Shown one piece after another: positions 52,673-64,000 of a stretch of 64,000 bases of DNA (position 1 is its first letter; each line of letters begins with the position of its first letter). The notes under the pieces are model-generated. The model was not told the DNA's origin. It did not search any database and was given only the letters and a program-made list of their open reading frames with translations. The DNA is from Micropterix aruncella (Eukaryota > Arthropoda > Insecta > Lepidoptera > Micropterigidae), in NCBI GenBank assembly GCA_944548615.1, contig OX155972.1, forward strand, positions 4,957,475-5,021,474, written 5' to 3'. The translations under genes were made by a program, and so were the position numbers.

Positions 52673-54735
52673 CTTCTGAGATCATACACGATCTATTGAA
52701 ATTGTTTTAGGAAATTACAGTCTTTAAACAAAACAATTGCAATATATTGAATACTAAGAGGCACACCTAGTGTAATCGCCTAAAAAAGGGGATTTTTGTT
52801 TTTTTTTTTTAAAGAAAAGCATTGCATCGAACGTTTTAAAATGTTGAGGATATATTTGTGCACAAATAATGTATTCATAGTATTTTTCTAATTTTTTTTT
52901 TGTAGAAAATTATTAGCCCCAGTCTTATTACAATTGGTGTACTCCTTACCGAAACACATCGTAAAAATATCTAAACCAGAAAACTTTCGTAAATAAAGGT
53001 AATTTATTTATTAGGTGTCTATATTCAAAATCTACTTTCGTTAGTTTCAAAGTAATTATTTGTGTTATTTTGTAGTTTTACTTATTATTTCGTGTTAAAT
53101 TTGGATTTCAATGTATAAAAAGCATAGGAAAATTAAAAATTTGCTTCCATGTTATTTTTTATCTTTATTGGTTTTCTTGTTTTTTTATTTTATTAAGTTA
53201 TCCAATACAAAAAATACATTGTGGGTAAAAAAAACAAATATACAAATAATAATATTTTCAACTGTTTTTTTTTTGCGAATTAGATAACATTTAATGGATT
53301 TATGTGGATTTTATCACCCCACTAGATTGCATATCTTTTCTGGGGTGATAGTATTTAAGACATAGTGACCTAAATAGGTAAATATATAAATCTACAAATA
53401 AATAAACCAATAAATTGACCAATAAATTAAGTAGTCTTCAAAGGTCCCTTATTACGCACATATAAAATTGTAAATCTAATTATTTATTTATTTTATTTAT
53501 TTATTTTTAGGAAAATCAACAGCTAATTATAATTTAACAAAAAGAGGAGTAGGATAACAGAGAGCCAATTAAAGGTTTCACGTTTTAGTAGCGTTGTAGA
53601 AACATGTGTGACCTTTCAAATAAAGCTATCGATTAAAAATACATCAAAAAATATTCAAAACTTAATGCTAAAGAATTCACTGTTCAGATGCTGCCTAGCT
53701 GAGTTAATACTCGTACAGAATAGATCAAAGTCAAAGCGTTTAATCAAATAATTACAATTGTCACTTGTTCGCCACAGAAATGCATTTTGCCTATAGTTGA
53801 TATCAGCATGAGGAACATGAAGAGCAGGGTTAAATCTATTGGGTTGGAAGGAACACGGAGATTAATTTTATTTAGTAAGTAGCACTGTGAGTGATAAATG
53901 AATTATTAAATTTAAACCAATAAAATTAGTACGATCAGGGTAGGCAGACGATATAGGCGAGCGTAGCTGACTAGTAAAAATGCAGTATGGAAACCGGTAT
54001 CCGACGTGATCATCCTGCGCGTGTGAACGGCGAGTGAGCGGGGCAGCGGCGAAAGCAAGGATTACAAACATTTTTATACTGAGAAGAAATAAAGCGGGTG
54101 TATATACCACTATTTAATATAATATTAATAATTTGTTTTAATCATAATTAACTAATTATATTTATGGTCAAGTATTAAGTAAATATCATTTTTCCGATCC
54201 ATTTATATGGCATAGTTACAACTTTATGCACACGTTCAAAGTGCAGAACGATAATAGATTAGATAAGGATTGGGAAAAAAGGCTTTGAAGCGGGATCGAT
54301 CAGGACAAAGCAGGAATTCAGTTCTTTTCGAAAACCTTCTATAAAACCAGATATAAAACCAGAAAATATTTTTTTCTGGTTTTGTTTGGGGAAAAATACA
54401 GAGGCCAACTATTGTTAAAATTGTTAAGTTCTATCCATCGGCATGAATAAAACAGTAAATAAAGAAATTTGGTTCCTAAGACCCTCAAATTACAGTTTGT
54501 TCACTGTGCGACGTTGTCAAATTCATAACAGCATGGCTTGTGCCTACAGAAGTAGCGGGCTACGGTCGGACAATGCAACCAAAAGAACACCTACGATTTC
54601 AAACAAGCTAAACCTCAGAGCGGCCAGTGTTTTTACATTTCCTTTTTTGGATCTAGTTTTACTATATTCGCCGGCACAAACAGCGATTGAAAAATAGCGC
54701 ACAGAGAAAAACAATTAGGTCCTGATCTTCCCTGG
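52673..54735. other. Mostly unassigned AT-rich DNA
   Basis: A short piece at 53286-53350 (TGTGGATTTTATCACCCCAC T) resembles the LINE at about 7130-7190, so it is an old LINE relic. The rest shows no gene. Confidence 0.4.
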
Positions 54736-54945
54736 TTGTAATGCCGGCTCCATGACGGCGAATGTTCGTGTCCAAGTAGGTGTAAAAACCTAAAAGAAAA
54801 TATATGGGGAACTCTTGTGGCAGATATGCCAACCTGACCATATCACAAAAACGTAAACTGCGATTGCCAGCCTGCGAGATGCGCCTGAGCAGTACGCGAT
54901 TTTTTAATTTTGACAGCTGCGCGCTGTCATGACCATTAACATATA
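54736..54945. mobile_element. TIR element GGCGAATGTTC, 5' partial copy
   Basis: AATGCCGGCTCCATGACGGC GAATGTTCGTGTCCAAG, then GTAAACTGCGATTGCCAGCC TGCGAGA, matching 50445-50635. The right end is missing. Confidence 0.6.
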
Positions 54946-55284
54946 ACTACTAGACCTCGTAACCAGCCTGAGAATGCGTCTGACGAATAGAAAGAGACAG
55001 CAGCATATAGTACCCCCTCCATCCTTGTCTAGTCGCGCATGCAGTTATTTTCTCAAGACATAAATAGGAAATAATGATACATAATTAGGTGAGAAATAAA
55101 TAGACACACAAATAAAAAAATATAATTTATTAAATAATAAACAAAAAGAATACGCGTGCCAGCTTCGACGAGCGACTAGAGATTACTTCGGTTGTCATTG
55201 AATATATAGTAGGCAAAGGGGGTAAATAAACGCATCTCTTATAGATAATACTGAAAGCATGTATATACTTTATCATAAAAAAAT

Positions 55285-55430
55285 CTTACTTCATTGATTG
55301 CTTGATTGATTGATTGGTTGATTGTTTTATTAAATGATTCATTGATTGATTGATTGAATTATTTATTGATTGATTGGTCGATTGGTTGATTGATTGATTG
55401 CTTGATTAATTTATTGATTGATTGTTACGA
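55285..55430. repeat. TTGA microsatellite
   Basis: Irregular (TTGA)n with variants TTGGTTGA and TTTATTGA. Confidence 0.85.
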
Positions 55431-56802
55431 AAGTTATTTAATTTTGAAATCCTGCTTGGATGGCGTTAGAATAATTTTTATTCCCTGAATTCGACGTTTA
55501 ACTTTACCACCTCGCCAAAGGTGAGATAACTGCAGGAATTGTGAAAAACCGTTATTTTTTCACTTCTTATAGTATTCCGCTTATAACTCACAAACAATGC
55601 ATTTTTTGATAATGACTTTTCTAGAGAAAATTAAAGTGGACAAATTTCCTACAATTTGCGTGTACACATATTTCCTACGATGTTCTAAGCCGCCCCTGGA
55701 TTCACGCTCGACAATGATCAATTTTTGTCAGTTCTGTAACTAATTTTAATTTAATTTATTTATTTGTTACAACTTGGTAGAGAGTTAACAGTGTGATCGT
55801 ACAGATATAACTTGTAAGTATTTATATAAGCAATAAGGAAATGAACACAATCCATACGACCATTCCAGACGAATGCCCAACTAGACCGAACAGCCTGTAT
55901 CTGGGCATACGAAATATATAGCCTTTGTTTTTGAGTAGTACTGACGTTTGAGTAGTACTGACTAATAGACTACTTTCAATACTAACACTAAGATAATGGC
56001 ATAAAATAGTACACATATTAATACAAATATATATGATAAAGGGTTAGTTGTCACATACAAACATACGTACATACATATATAATAACACACACACACATAC
56101 ATCTACATACACTCATATTTTAAATTATTGTAAGAAGCAATTCTTTTTCAGTCTTTGTACGACCTACTTCGTAAAGGAGCCATTTTTTTTACTTTTATCT
56201 TAAATTGGTGTACATTTTCAACATTTTTTATTGACTCTTCTAAACTCTTCTAAACTCTTCTAAACTTTTCTAAGCTCTTCTAGACTCTTCTAAACTCTTT
56301 ACTAAATAGCGCGGTTACCAGATAACGCGGCTTTGGGCATATAAAATTCAAATCGCGGCTCCACCGCACTTTCAAAATAGCATTTTCCGCGTTTTTCAAA
56401 GAGTGACCAGTTTTAGCACTCTCTAGCGGCGGTTTGGAACATTGGAAGAATTTAGAAAATTCATGGAAATGGTAAGAAATTTTGTCTATTTTGATTTTGT
56501 TTACAACAGTCATTATCGAAAAAACATCGCTTGTGAATTATAAGCGAAAAACTAAAATAAGTGCAAAAAATCCAGTTTTTCGCGCTTCCTGAAGTTGGCT
56601 CACCTCTGGCGATGTGGCATTTTCTGTATATAGATTTTTCCTGAAAAAATAACCCTCATATGCTTGGACTAGGTGCACTTATAAGACATACGAAAGTGCT
56701 AATTTATTGTATCTGTGTGTTCTTAAGGACTCGTTTACGCGTAATCACGAATTGAAAACGTCGCGAAACATGTCGCTAACATTGATAACGAAATGTGTGA
56801 GC

Positions 56803-57096
56803 GGTCTACCTACTATAAAATCGAAGACTATCGCGGTTGTTTGACATTATAAATAGGATAGAAAACGAATTTACCGCGTGAAATTTGTAGGACCCGACGT
56901 TTCGGTGACGTTGCAGCCGCCGTTGTCTAGGGTAGACTAAAGAGCTGTCAGTCCGTTGTTTTGCCCGCAAAACAACGGACTGACAGCTCTTTAGTCTACC
57001 CTAGACAACGGCGGCTGCAACGTCACCGAAACGTCGGGTCCTACAAATTTCACGCGGTAAATTCGTTTTCTATCCTATTTATAAGGTCTACCTACT
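56803..57096. mobile_element. Perfect 238-bp palindrome, family F inverted dimer, 12-bp target duplication
   Basis: 56847-57084 is a perfect palindrome: two 118-base arms with loop CC at 56965-56966. GGTCTACCTACT lies at 56803-56814 and 57085-57096. Between the left duplication and the palindrome is one extra copy of the family 3' end (ATAAAATCGAAGACTATCGC GG, reverse strand). The arms carry GTCTACCCTAGACAACGGCG GC, ACGTCGGGTCCTAC and ATTTCACGCGGTAAATTCG. It is non-coding. Confidence 0.85.
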
Positions 57097-57489
57097 GTAC
57101 GATTTGTCTCGCGCATCCGATTTGTGACTTTCGAAATGCCGCTGACTCTGCCTGCCTAAAACATTTCCCTCTCACGGGAACGAGTGCTACATCATTCGTA
57201 TCTGCCTATGTGACAGTCGGTAGAAACACATGTCGATCAATAATCGCCTGATTTTAATATTAATTATATTCCCGACGCCTCTGCATCCACTTATTAATGT
57301 TATCGAAAGCGGCAACCGGACATCATAATAATGTCCTCATCGGTTTTATAGGGACACCAGGATATAATACGGTAGCCAAACAACCAGTTTCCTGTTCTGT
57401 TCTGTTGCGATGACGAATCATTTTACAATGCACATACACACATGAGGTTTACTATATTTCTATGTGAATTTACAACGGTACGACTTAAC

Positions 57490-58170
57490 TGAAGTACGGG
57501 CCAAAGGAACGTTCCGATGGGGTAATAAACCAAGCTATCAACAAGGATGCGGCTAACGTCGATATTGCTTATCGACGAATTACGCTTGCTCGATGAAGTG
57601 GTATTATACATCTGCATTTATTATAGTACCGATTGTTATATTTATTAACATTTTCGGTTTAAGTATTATTTTATATTTAGAGTAATTAAATAATGACCTA
57701 ATTATGTGATGTGAGTTATTAAATGAGTACCTAATAGATATCTGATTGTCATAGCATGGCATATCATAGCTCATTACTCATATCTAAACAGTCATTAGTA
57801 AAATGTTATCGTGGCATTTTGTAATAATGAGTCCCACATAATATTTATATTATAAATGTTGCCCGGATAAAACATCATTACTTGCCTATCAGTTGAGCAA
57901 TGGAGACCATATTTTCTAACCTGGAGCTATTGAAGTTGAAGGGTGATATTAACATGGCAGACTCGGTGCCTTATACATAACATTTTGTCATTTTTTGACG
58001 AACTGAAAAATGACACGTCAAAAGTTTCACTGCTCAATCTCAATAATATAATAATCTGATAGATAATCTGCGAAGGTTGCGACGCGCATCCCTACAAGCA
58101 GGTAGTAAAAGGGACGGGCCGTTCTAATGATTTATTGCCTCACCGGAACGTTCCTTTAGCCCGTACTATA
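57490..58170. mobile_element. Candidate TIR element
   Basis: AGTACGGGCCAAAGGAACGT TCCG at about 57493 is inverted at 58143-58170 (CGGAACGTTCCTTTAGCCCG TACT), with GGTAATAAA / TTTATTGCC continuing inward. No target duplication was found. Confidence 0.55.
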
Positions 58171-58263
58171 GCAAAACGTAGCTGTATATCGGTAGCGAGA
58201 ACGTTTTCAGGATTCAAAATGGTGTTCATAATTGGTCCTATATGTTTGTTAGGCACATTTATA

Positions 58264-58297
58264 GAACGCGGAAAGCGCCATTGGGGAATGGCGCTTT
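58264..58297. repeat. Short hairpin
   Basis: GAAAGCGCCATT, loop GGGG, AATGGCGCTTTC. Confidence 0.6.
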
Positions 58298-58778
58298 CTA
58301 GGGGTAGAAAGTTTTATTGACACATTGGATCCATTGTTGCTCCGCTTATGACTAGCCCGATAGATATTTTTGATATATCTGTAGCTTTTTATCGTCACCA
58401 TTTAAAACTGCGAATATAATAGCTTTTTCGACAACACCACTAATAACGATCATTGTTCCCGCAATGAACCGCAATCCCGTAAGTAAAATGCAAACCTTGC
58501 ACCTTCTTAAATAACATTCTATTTTAGGAAAGCCCTTACAGGTATAAATATAATTACATTGGTCTCTCGGTAAGAAGGCAGATACTGGACTAGAGCTCTG
58601 CCGGATTACTGAAAAAGACGGATTACTAGAGATCACTAATAATGACGCATTTTAAACGGCAGATCCTATGCTTCATTGTATACTTATATGTAATACTGTA
58701 TTATACGCTACATTAGTACATACACGCAATTGCATTGTTAATAATATACTAAAACTACAATAAAGAAAAAAAAAGGTT

Positions 58779-59015
58779 GTGTCACCCCAAAACTTTCCCG
58801 GCAAGCAGACAACTCTCCCCCCCCCCCCTCCGTGCGCCAAACTGTTAACCACCAACACCTCCCTAACGGCCCCTACCCCCCAACCCCCTTTTCCCTTCGA
58901 CGATAGCCCCCGCGACGCCCCCTTTATAAACCAATCCCCCACTAAACCCAACCAACCCCCCGCCACCACCAAACAAACCCCTCCTTTCCCCTTCCCCCAA
59001 CTACCAACCAAAACA
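58779..59015 (+). repeat. C/G-rich repeat, copy 2
   Basis: GGTTGTGTCACCCCAAAACT TTCCCGGCAAGCAGAC is followed by about 200 bases almost free of G. The Gly- or Pro-rich ORFs here are composition artefacts. Confidence 0.6.
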
Positions 59016-60419
59016 GCCCAAGTGACCTTTTTGGCGAATATGAGTTATGAATGCAAAGTTGTTCGAATTTAGGTTATCCATCAACCTAATGCATAAAACA
59101 TACCAACTTCTCACGTTTCTTTAACAAAAAGAAAAGACTTGAAAGACAAAAAGAAAGATTTTGAAAATATGTGACAGAATGTGCATCATTCAATGTCTGG
59201 AAGATATTTTGTTTATTATAGACCAGAGTTAATGCCAAAAACATATTTATAAATGAAGTAATTTACAGGGAACCATTGAGTAATAATATAAAATAGAAAA
59301 AACTGAATGAAATAAAGAAAATGTATCAATACAAGAATGAAAATGAAATGAAATACGTTGATTGAGTTTATTATGTCTGCAGAAAATCAGAAACATGCCA
59401 CGTCTGAAACTGACGAGGACGAAGGGAGTAATCTGGAGGGGAGTAGTTTTAGTATAATGTTTGCAATAAATGTATTTTATAATAAAAATTGAAAATATAA
59501 GCAATTTGTTTAATTTAAAAATTCTTACGAGAAAAACAGACCATAAAATTTGTACCAACACAAAAAAGTACCTATTTTTATTATTACTGAACAAAATAAT
59601 ATGTATAACTGATGAAATAATTTTAATATATTTAATATTTTATGACGATAGTACATTTTTTTTTAAATTGAGATGTTTTTATTGATTTCCCTAAAGTTTG
59701 ATCAGTCACATGGTCTCTTTTTATTTTTTATTTAATTTTTATTTTATTTTATTCGGTTAAAAACAGCGTTTATATATAACAAATACAACATATAACAATA
59801 AAACTATGACTGATTATTTGTTAACACTAGTTACCGTTAATATTATGTGTACAGTACATATCCCCGTTACTACACCTTATTTATACTTACATTTCTTTAG
59901 CAGTGATTTATTGATAGACAAAAGAAAAAGATCAAAAAACAAATGAAAATGAAATTTTACGTTAAAATATAACCATTAATAATTATTTTGTACCAAAAAT
60001 ATATTAAAAAAAATATTACAAAAAACTATTAATGCAAACCGAATGTTTTAAGCGAATCAATTATAAACGATTATGCGGTCCAATTTGCTAGAGTATTAAA
60101 TACATATGCAGGTACGAATAAGTGCGAATAGCTCTTTATTAAAAGCCACTAAGAAATAGAGAGTCTAAACCCAAAGATCCAATTAGGCAATTATAACATA
60201 AGAAAATACTTCCGGGAATAAGAATTTAGTTAAACAAATGATAAACGAACAGGAAAACAATGTCGCTTCTGACTGAAACGGTTCAAATATCCCACCGGGC
60301 ATATGGAGAGTGAAAAAGGGGAGCATATATCTTTTTAAAAATGGGCCTCGTAATGGGCCTCGTCATGAGGAATGCCTGTGAAGATTAACTGCCCTGATTT
60401 ATGGGCAAATTAAAATAGC
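59016..60419. other. Unassigned AT-rich DNA
   Basis: No gene recognised. Confidence 0.4.
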
Positions 60420-60965
60420 CGTGCCGGACCAAAAGGGTAAAAAAGACCTAATTTCAATTACGCACCCTATCAACCTCATTCCTGGTCGAAGCGACCGCGA
60501 CGAGCACGGCCAGTTGATCATCGGATTGAACACAACTTCCCTTATTAAGGCTCGGTATCAATCAATAGGCACCTCTTGCAAGTTAGAGCGCGATGAAAGT
60601 ATTATTTTAGACGATTCTGCGATTCGAACTTTATGTCTTTTCTAATAATGCATTAATAGTTTAAAAAAAAACACTAAAAACACGCTTTTATAAGTCCACG
60701 TAAAAATCAAAAAATGCCTATCTTCCGGCTTCATCATCAGACCTTGAAACCTAATCGTGGTCAAAGTTCATTCCAAGACTTTTCTAACAAGTCCAAACAC
60801 AGCTATGATACGATGTTTCATCATGAAGTTCCAGTTCATATCTTCCGACTCCATCATCAGATCAGTTCGACAGTACCATATTATTGTATTGTCATCAGAG
60901 CTACATACAGCTGCCAATTTTCATGACGCTATGATCCTTAGAAGATGGTTAAATTATTTACCTTA
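60420..60965 (+). repeat. Dispersed repeat with duplicated CATCATCAGA block
   Basis: ATCTTCCGGCTTCATCATCA GACC at 60719 and ATCTTCCGACTCCATCATCA GATC at 60840 form a degenerate tandem pair. CATACAGCTGCCAATTTTCA TGACGCTA follows. I recall this as a common lepidopteran interspersed sequence. The ORFs at 60421-60966 show no protein family. Confidence 0.45.
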
Positions 60966-61477
60966 GATTCTATTACATAGTTACATACAGGTCCACCTAA
61001 TAAAAGCGTGTTAGAAAAGGGGTTATATCTCAAATACAACTTTAGCTAAGAATGGTTTAAAAAAATAAGCAATGCTTACTCATCGCGCTTTCGTTAAATA
61101 CTCGTACTTCCCCGAGACCCCGCCGCGCTGAGTTGGCGAATGGAGCTTCGTACTTAATAAAAGGGGTTTGAGATGAGCGAGTAGATGGGAACACACAAAA
61201 TAATCAAAATTATGCATAAAGTATTGTACAAAAAAGTTTTAATTATTTCTTATGATAATGACATTTTAATGCATGAAGTGTTCAAAATTGCCACCTCGCT
61301 GCTATAGATACATTGTTGCAAGGAGCGCAATCTGCTGGGCAGCTCTGCGAGTCATTGCTGGATCATGGATTATTTCCTCAACATATGATGCGGTCATGGA
61401 GTTCGGCCTCAGTGTCTATGTGTCTACTGTAAATTCGTTAACTTACATATTTACAGGCATTTGTCTCTGACTGGCGT

Positions 61478-61605
61478 ATTGGCGTAGATAGATGGTGGAC
61501 TGTTTCATCCCAAAGTCTCTACGTTTACTACAGGTTGAAAAAATAATTTAGATCGTTATAGTTTACTGGGGTGGCGGGTTCGCCTGTTGTAGTTGGCAAC
61601 TCTAA
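61478..61605 (+). mobile_element. Long SINE-like family, 3' end only
   Basis: GATGGTGGACTGTTTCATCC, then GGCGGGTTCGCCTGTTGTAG TTGGCAAC. Confidence 0.6.
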
Positions 61606-64000
61606 AGCGACCCTAAATTATTACCCTGATCGGTGGATCGGCCGACAATATATCTACAGCAGCGAGGTGGCCTTTTGAACACGATGAATTAAAATATATT
61701 TTTTGTGAGAAATACTTAAAAGTTTTTTGTAGATTATTTTCTGCAAAAATTTTATGAAAGTCAATTTTGATTGTAAGGTAATTTTGATTGTGTAGGTAAT
61801 TATATTTTGAATTGTAAGGGTTTATTAAAAAAAAATTGAGTGATTTAGAAGGTGCAGATTTTTTTCTGTTATACTTATACAACTACTTTTGGCGACAGTC
61901 TCCGAGGGCCAGTTACGCTCCTGACATTTTTATTTAAAAGTTGTTTTACACAGAAAATATGCATCATAAATATTTAAAAAAATGCAATTTAATACAGAGT
62001 TGTTTCATGATCGTGGACAGTCGTTTTGTAGGAAAACCAATTTTATTCATTCGCTCCAATATTTTGCAAAATTTTACTGAAGCACATGAGTATTGGAAGA
62101 TTTCCAATTTCTTTTAAACAGTAATTCCCAAAGTTATTTTTCTCATCCCCTCTGCTGCCAAAAGAAGATGCCTACGACCCTGTCCTATTATACATTAATA
62201 ATATAATTGACAAAATCTAATAAATTTGCATTTTATTTATTGTTTCTATAATAATACACCATTGGCAAAAGAATGGACTAAAATCTATAATTGAGACGGC
62301 TGAGCTTGTATATTTTTACACGACTGCTCAACAAAAAAGGAGTGTAATGTATTCAGGGTTCATCTAGGTATGTTTTCCGTGTCTTTATTCCACCGCAAAT
62401 TATAAACGCTTGAACTGATTTAGAAGTGTGTGATATTGTTAGAATCGTTATGTCATCCTGAGTGAGGATGACATAACGATTATGGATATCTTAACTGTCC
62501 AAATACTAAATAAGCAGTTGTCTAAATGTCCAAATGTCAATAAATTTACATAAATATATCGTGTGTAGTTTCAAATCAAAGATCTGATCGAGTACATACC
62601 GGAAATTTACATGTGTCTATATGAATAAATACACAAAAAAAAACACAAAAAAACATAAAAAAACGTAAAAAATATTATATTTAATACAATAGTTTATTTT
62701 CTGTAAGGGTAGTCATGTTTTTTAATATTTTTAATATATTTACTTGTTAACAAGATTTACAATGATTTCTAGGTAGAATTGAAGAACGTGTACAGAGTAA
62801 ATAACTAACAATATTGAGTTTGCTTCTATTCTTCGTTTTAATTGCTACAACTGATGAAAATGCCTTGTCTCACAATTAAGTGCTTGAAATAGGTAAATAC
62901 AAACGGAATGCTGGCTCTGCTATGGAGGGATAAACTTTAAAATACTTGATCCAAAATAATGTTTATTCCATCTTTTAAAAATCGTATTCGGCAGCAGAAT
63001 CATTTTTAATTACCAAAATTTGTTTTTTAAAGGTTTGCGGCAACGCGTCTATGTCAACATGAAATGGATCCGTCTATAATCTATACATATTATTATCGCA
63101 TGACTTAGGGAAGTATCAATAAGGTGGTATCAATAAGGTGGTAATGATATAATACCTTTCTCTTATTATTGGTATCATTGATATCCTCCATAGAGCGCGT
63201 TTCTTCCTACATTACCAATAACTTGGGAAAACAGTAGTAATTGCATCTTTTCAGTATACGCCGCGATGGGTTGGAAAGTCCTCCTTTGTAAAATCAATAC
63301 TTTAGAGTATTCATTAAAGCATTTTTGATCACCTAAAATGCCAAGGATATGCTATCGCGGCAATAAAACGCAGAAAACTAGCTAACCATGATATCAACTA
63401 TTTTTCTGGTAGTGGCTCCAAAATTGCCTTCACTTATACGGCATAAAATTCAGAGTATACCTCTCCTAGTGATGATTCAGACTATAAACGATGAGTTTTA
63501 ATTAGTGACATCCTTAAAGTGGGTAAATCAGCACTAGCAAATAAGCAAGTTTAAAGATTTTTTATTTCGGAAAAACAGATTTAAAAAATCTTTCTTTTTT
63601 TCATGAAAATTTGTTTTTTTTTTATTTTTTACAAACAGTATAAAAAGATCTGATCGCGTTGCGCCATCTAACGATAGGTAAAATATCGCGACTATTGTTT
63701 ATTCGCGACATTTTATTGTTGTTAGATAGCGCAGCGTGCTCAACGCTTGTCAAACTTTTGTTTATCAGTCAAGTTTTTCAAACTTAAAAAAAAAAATTTT
63801 TTTTGTTTGGCCCATTTTTTTTTAACAAAACCTGCTCATTTGCTTTTGCCACATAATCCCAACAGGTCATGTGTATCTTACATAGCATCCTTTCATGTGC
63901 TTTAAACGACGCCCGAGGAAGTTCTAAAACTATACACAGCTTAAAGAACAGGTAAATCTAAATTAAAAGCCTACCTTATTGCGAGAGAATTATATAATAT
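61606..64000. other. Unassigned AT-rich DNA with two hairpins
   Basis: A perfect 17-bp hairpin is at 62443-62481 (AATCGTTATGTCATCCT, loop GAGTG). An imperfect one is at about 63657-63737 (TTGCGCCATCTAAC ... GTTAGATAGCGCAG, with TAAAATATCGCGAC / CGCGACATTTTA inside), probably a small MITE. No gene seen. Confidence 0.45.

Noticed and set aside
58673..59072. Gly-rich (-) and Pro-rich (+) ORFs
   Set aside because: Both arise from a C-rich low-complexity tract.
60421..60966. Two or three ORFs of about 70 residues
   Set aside because: They overlap in different frames within a dispersed repeat containing a degenerate tandem; no motif.

Overview
This is an AT-rich stretch of an insect nuclear genome, crowded with transposable elements. 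Two host genes can be supported. One is a V-type proton ATPase subunit C gene (Vha44 type) on the + strand. The other is an odorant receptor of the insect 7tm_6 type on the - strand. Three elements have Helitron ends like those common in moths and butterflies (a start near TCTATACTAATAT and an end in CTAG). Several other dispersed repeats also look lepidopteran. Lepidoptera is therefore my best guess; the sequence alone does not prove the order.

Layout. 1-3200: repeats, a TTAA-flanked MITE, and a decayed mariner element with a 5S rRNA-derived piece lodged in it. 3204-14732: the last six coding exons of the V-ATPase C gene. Its introns hold an inverted pair of R2-like LINE fragments, two other LINE ends, and a 3.78-kb DNA transposon. 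That transposon encodes a broken DUF7869-type protein and is itself interrupted by a Harbinger element. 14733-22430: segmental duplications, a mariner-type MITE with an internal empty-site control, a 1.9-kb Helitron carrying LINE fragments, a long SINE-like element and a LINE end. 22431-33420: three exons of the odorant receptor, spread over 11 kb and separated by SINE-like copies, a hAT relic and a broken Mutator-like transposase gene. 33480-40570: LINE, Penelope and SINE-like relics. 40740-50000: a transposase remnant, a tRNA-related sequence, a Helitron with an internal duplication, and more LINE and SINE-like ends. 50000-64000: two nested TIR elements, a third Helitron, the best + strand copy of the R2-like LINE 3' end, a perfect 238-bp palindrome with a 12-bp target duplication, and mostly unassigned AT-rich DNA.

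The most interesting material is mobile. The DUF7869 transposon has recognisable ends, a 4-bp duplication (TCCT) and a related empty site elsewhere in the window. A short retroposon-like family appears twice as an inverted dimer with a 12-bp target duplication. A GC-rich family of about 670-685 bp with a tRNA-like head is flanked by 13-14 bp duplications. None of the transposase genes looks intact. All identifications rest on reading the sequence and on family knowledge; no database search was run.
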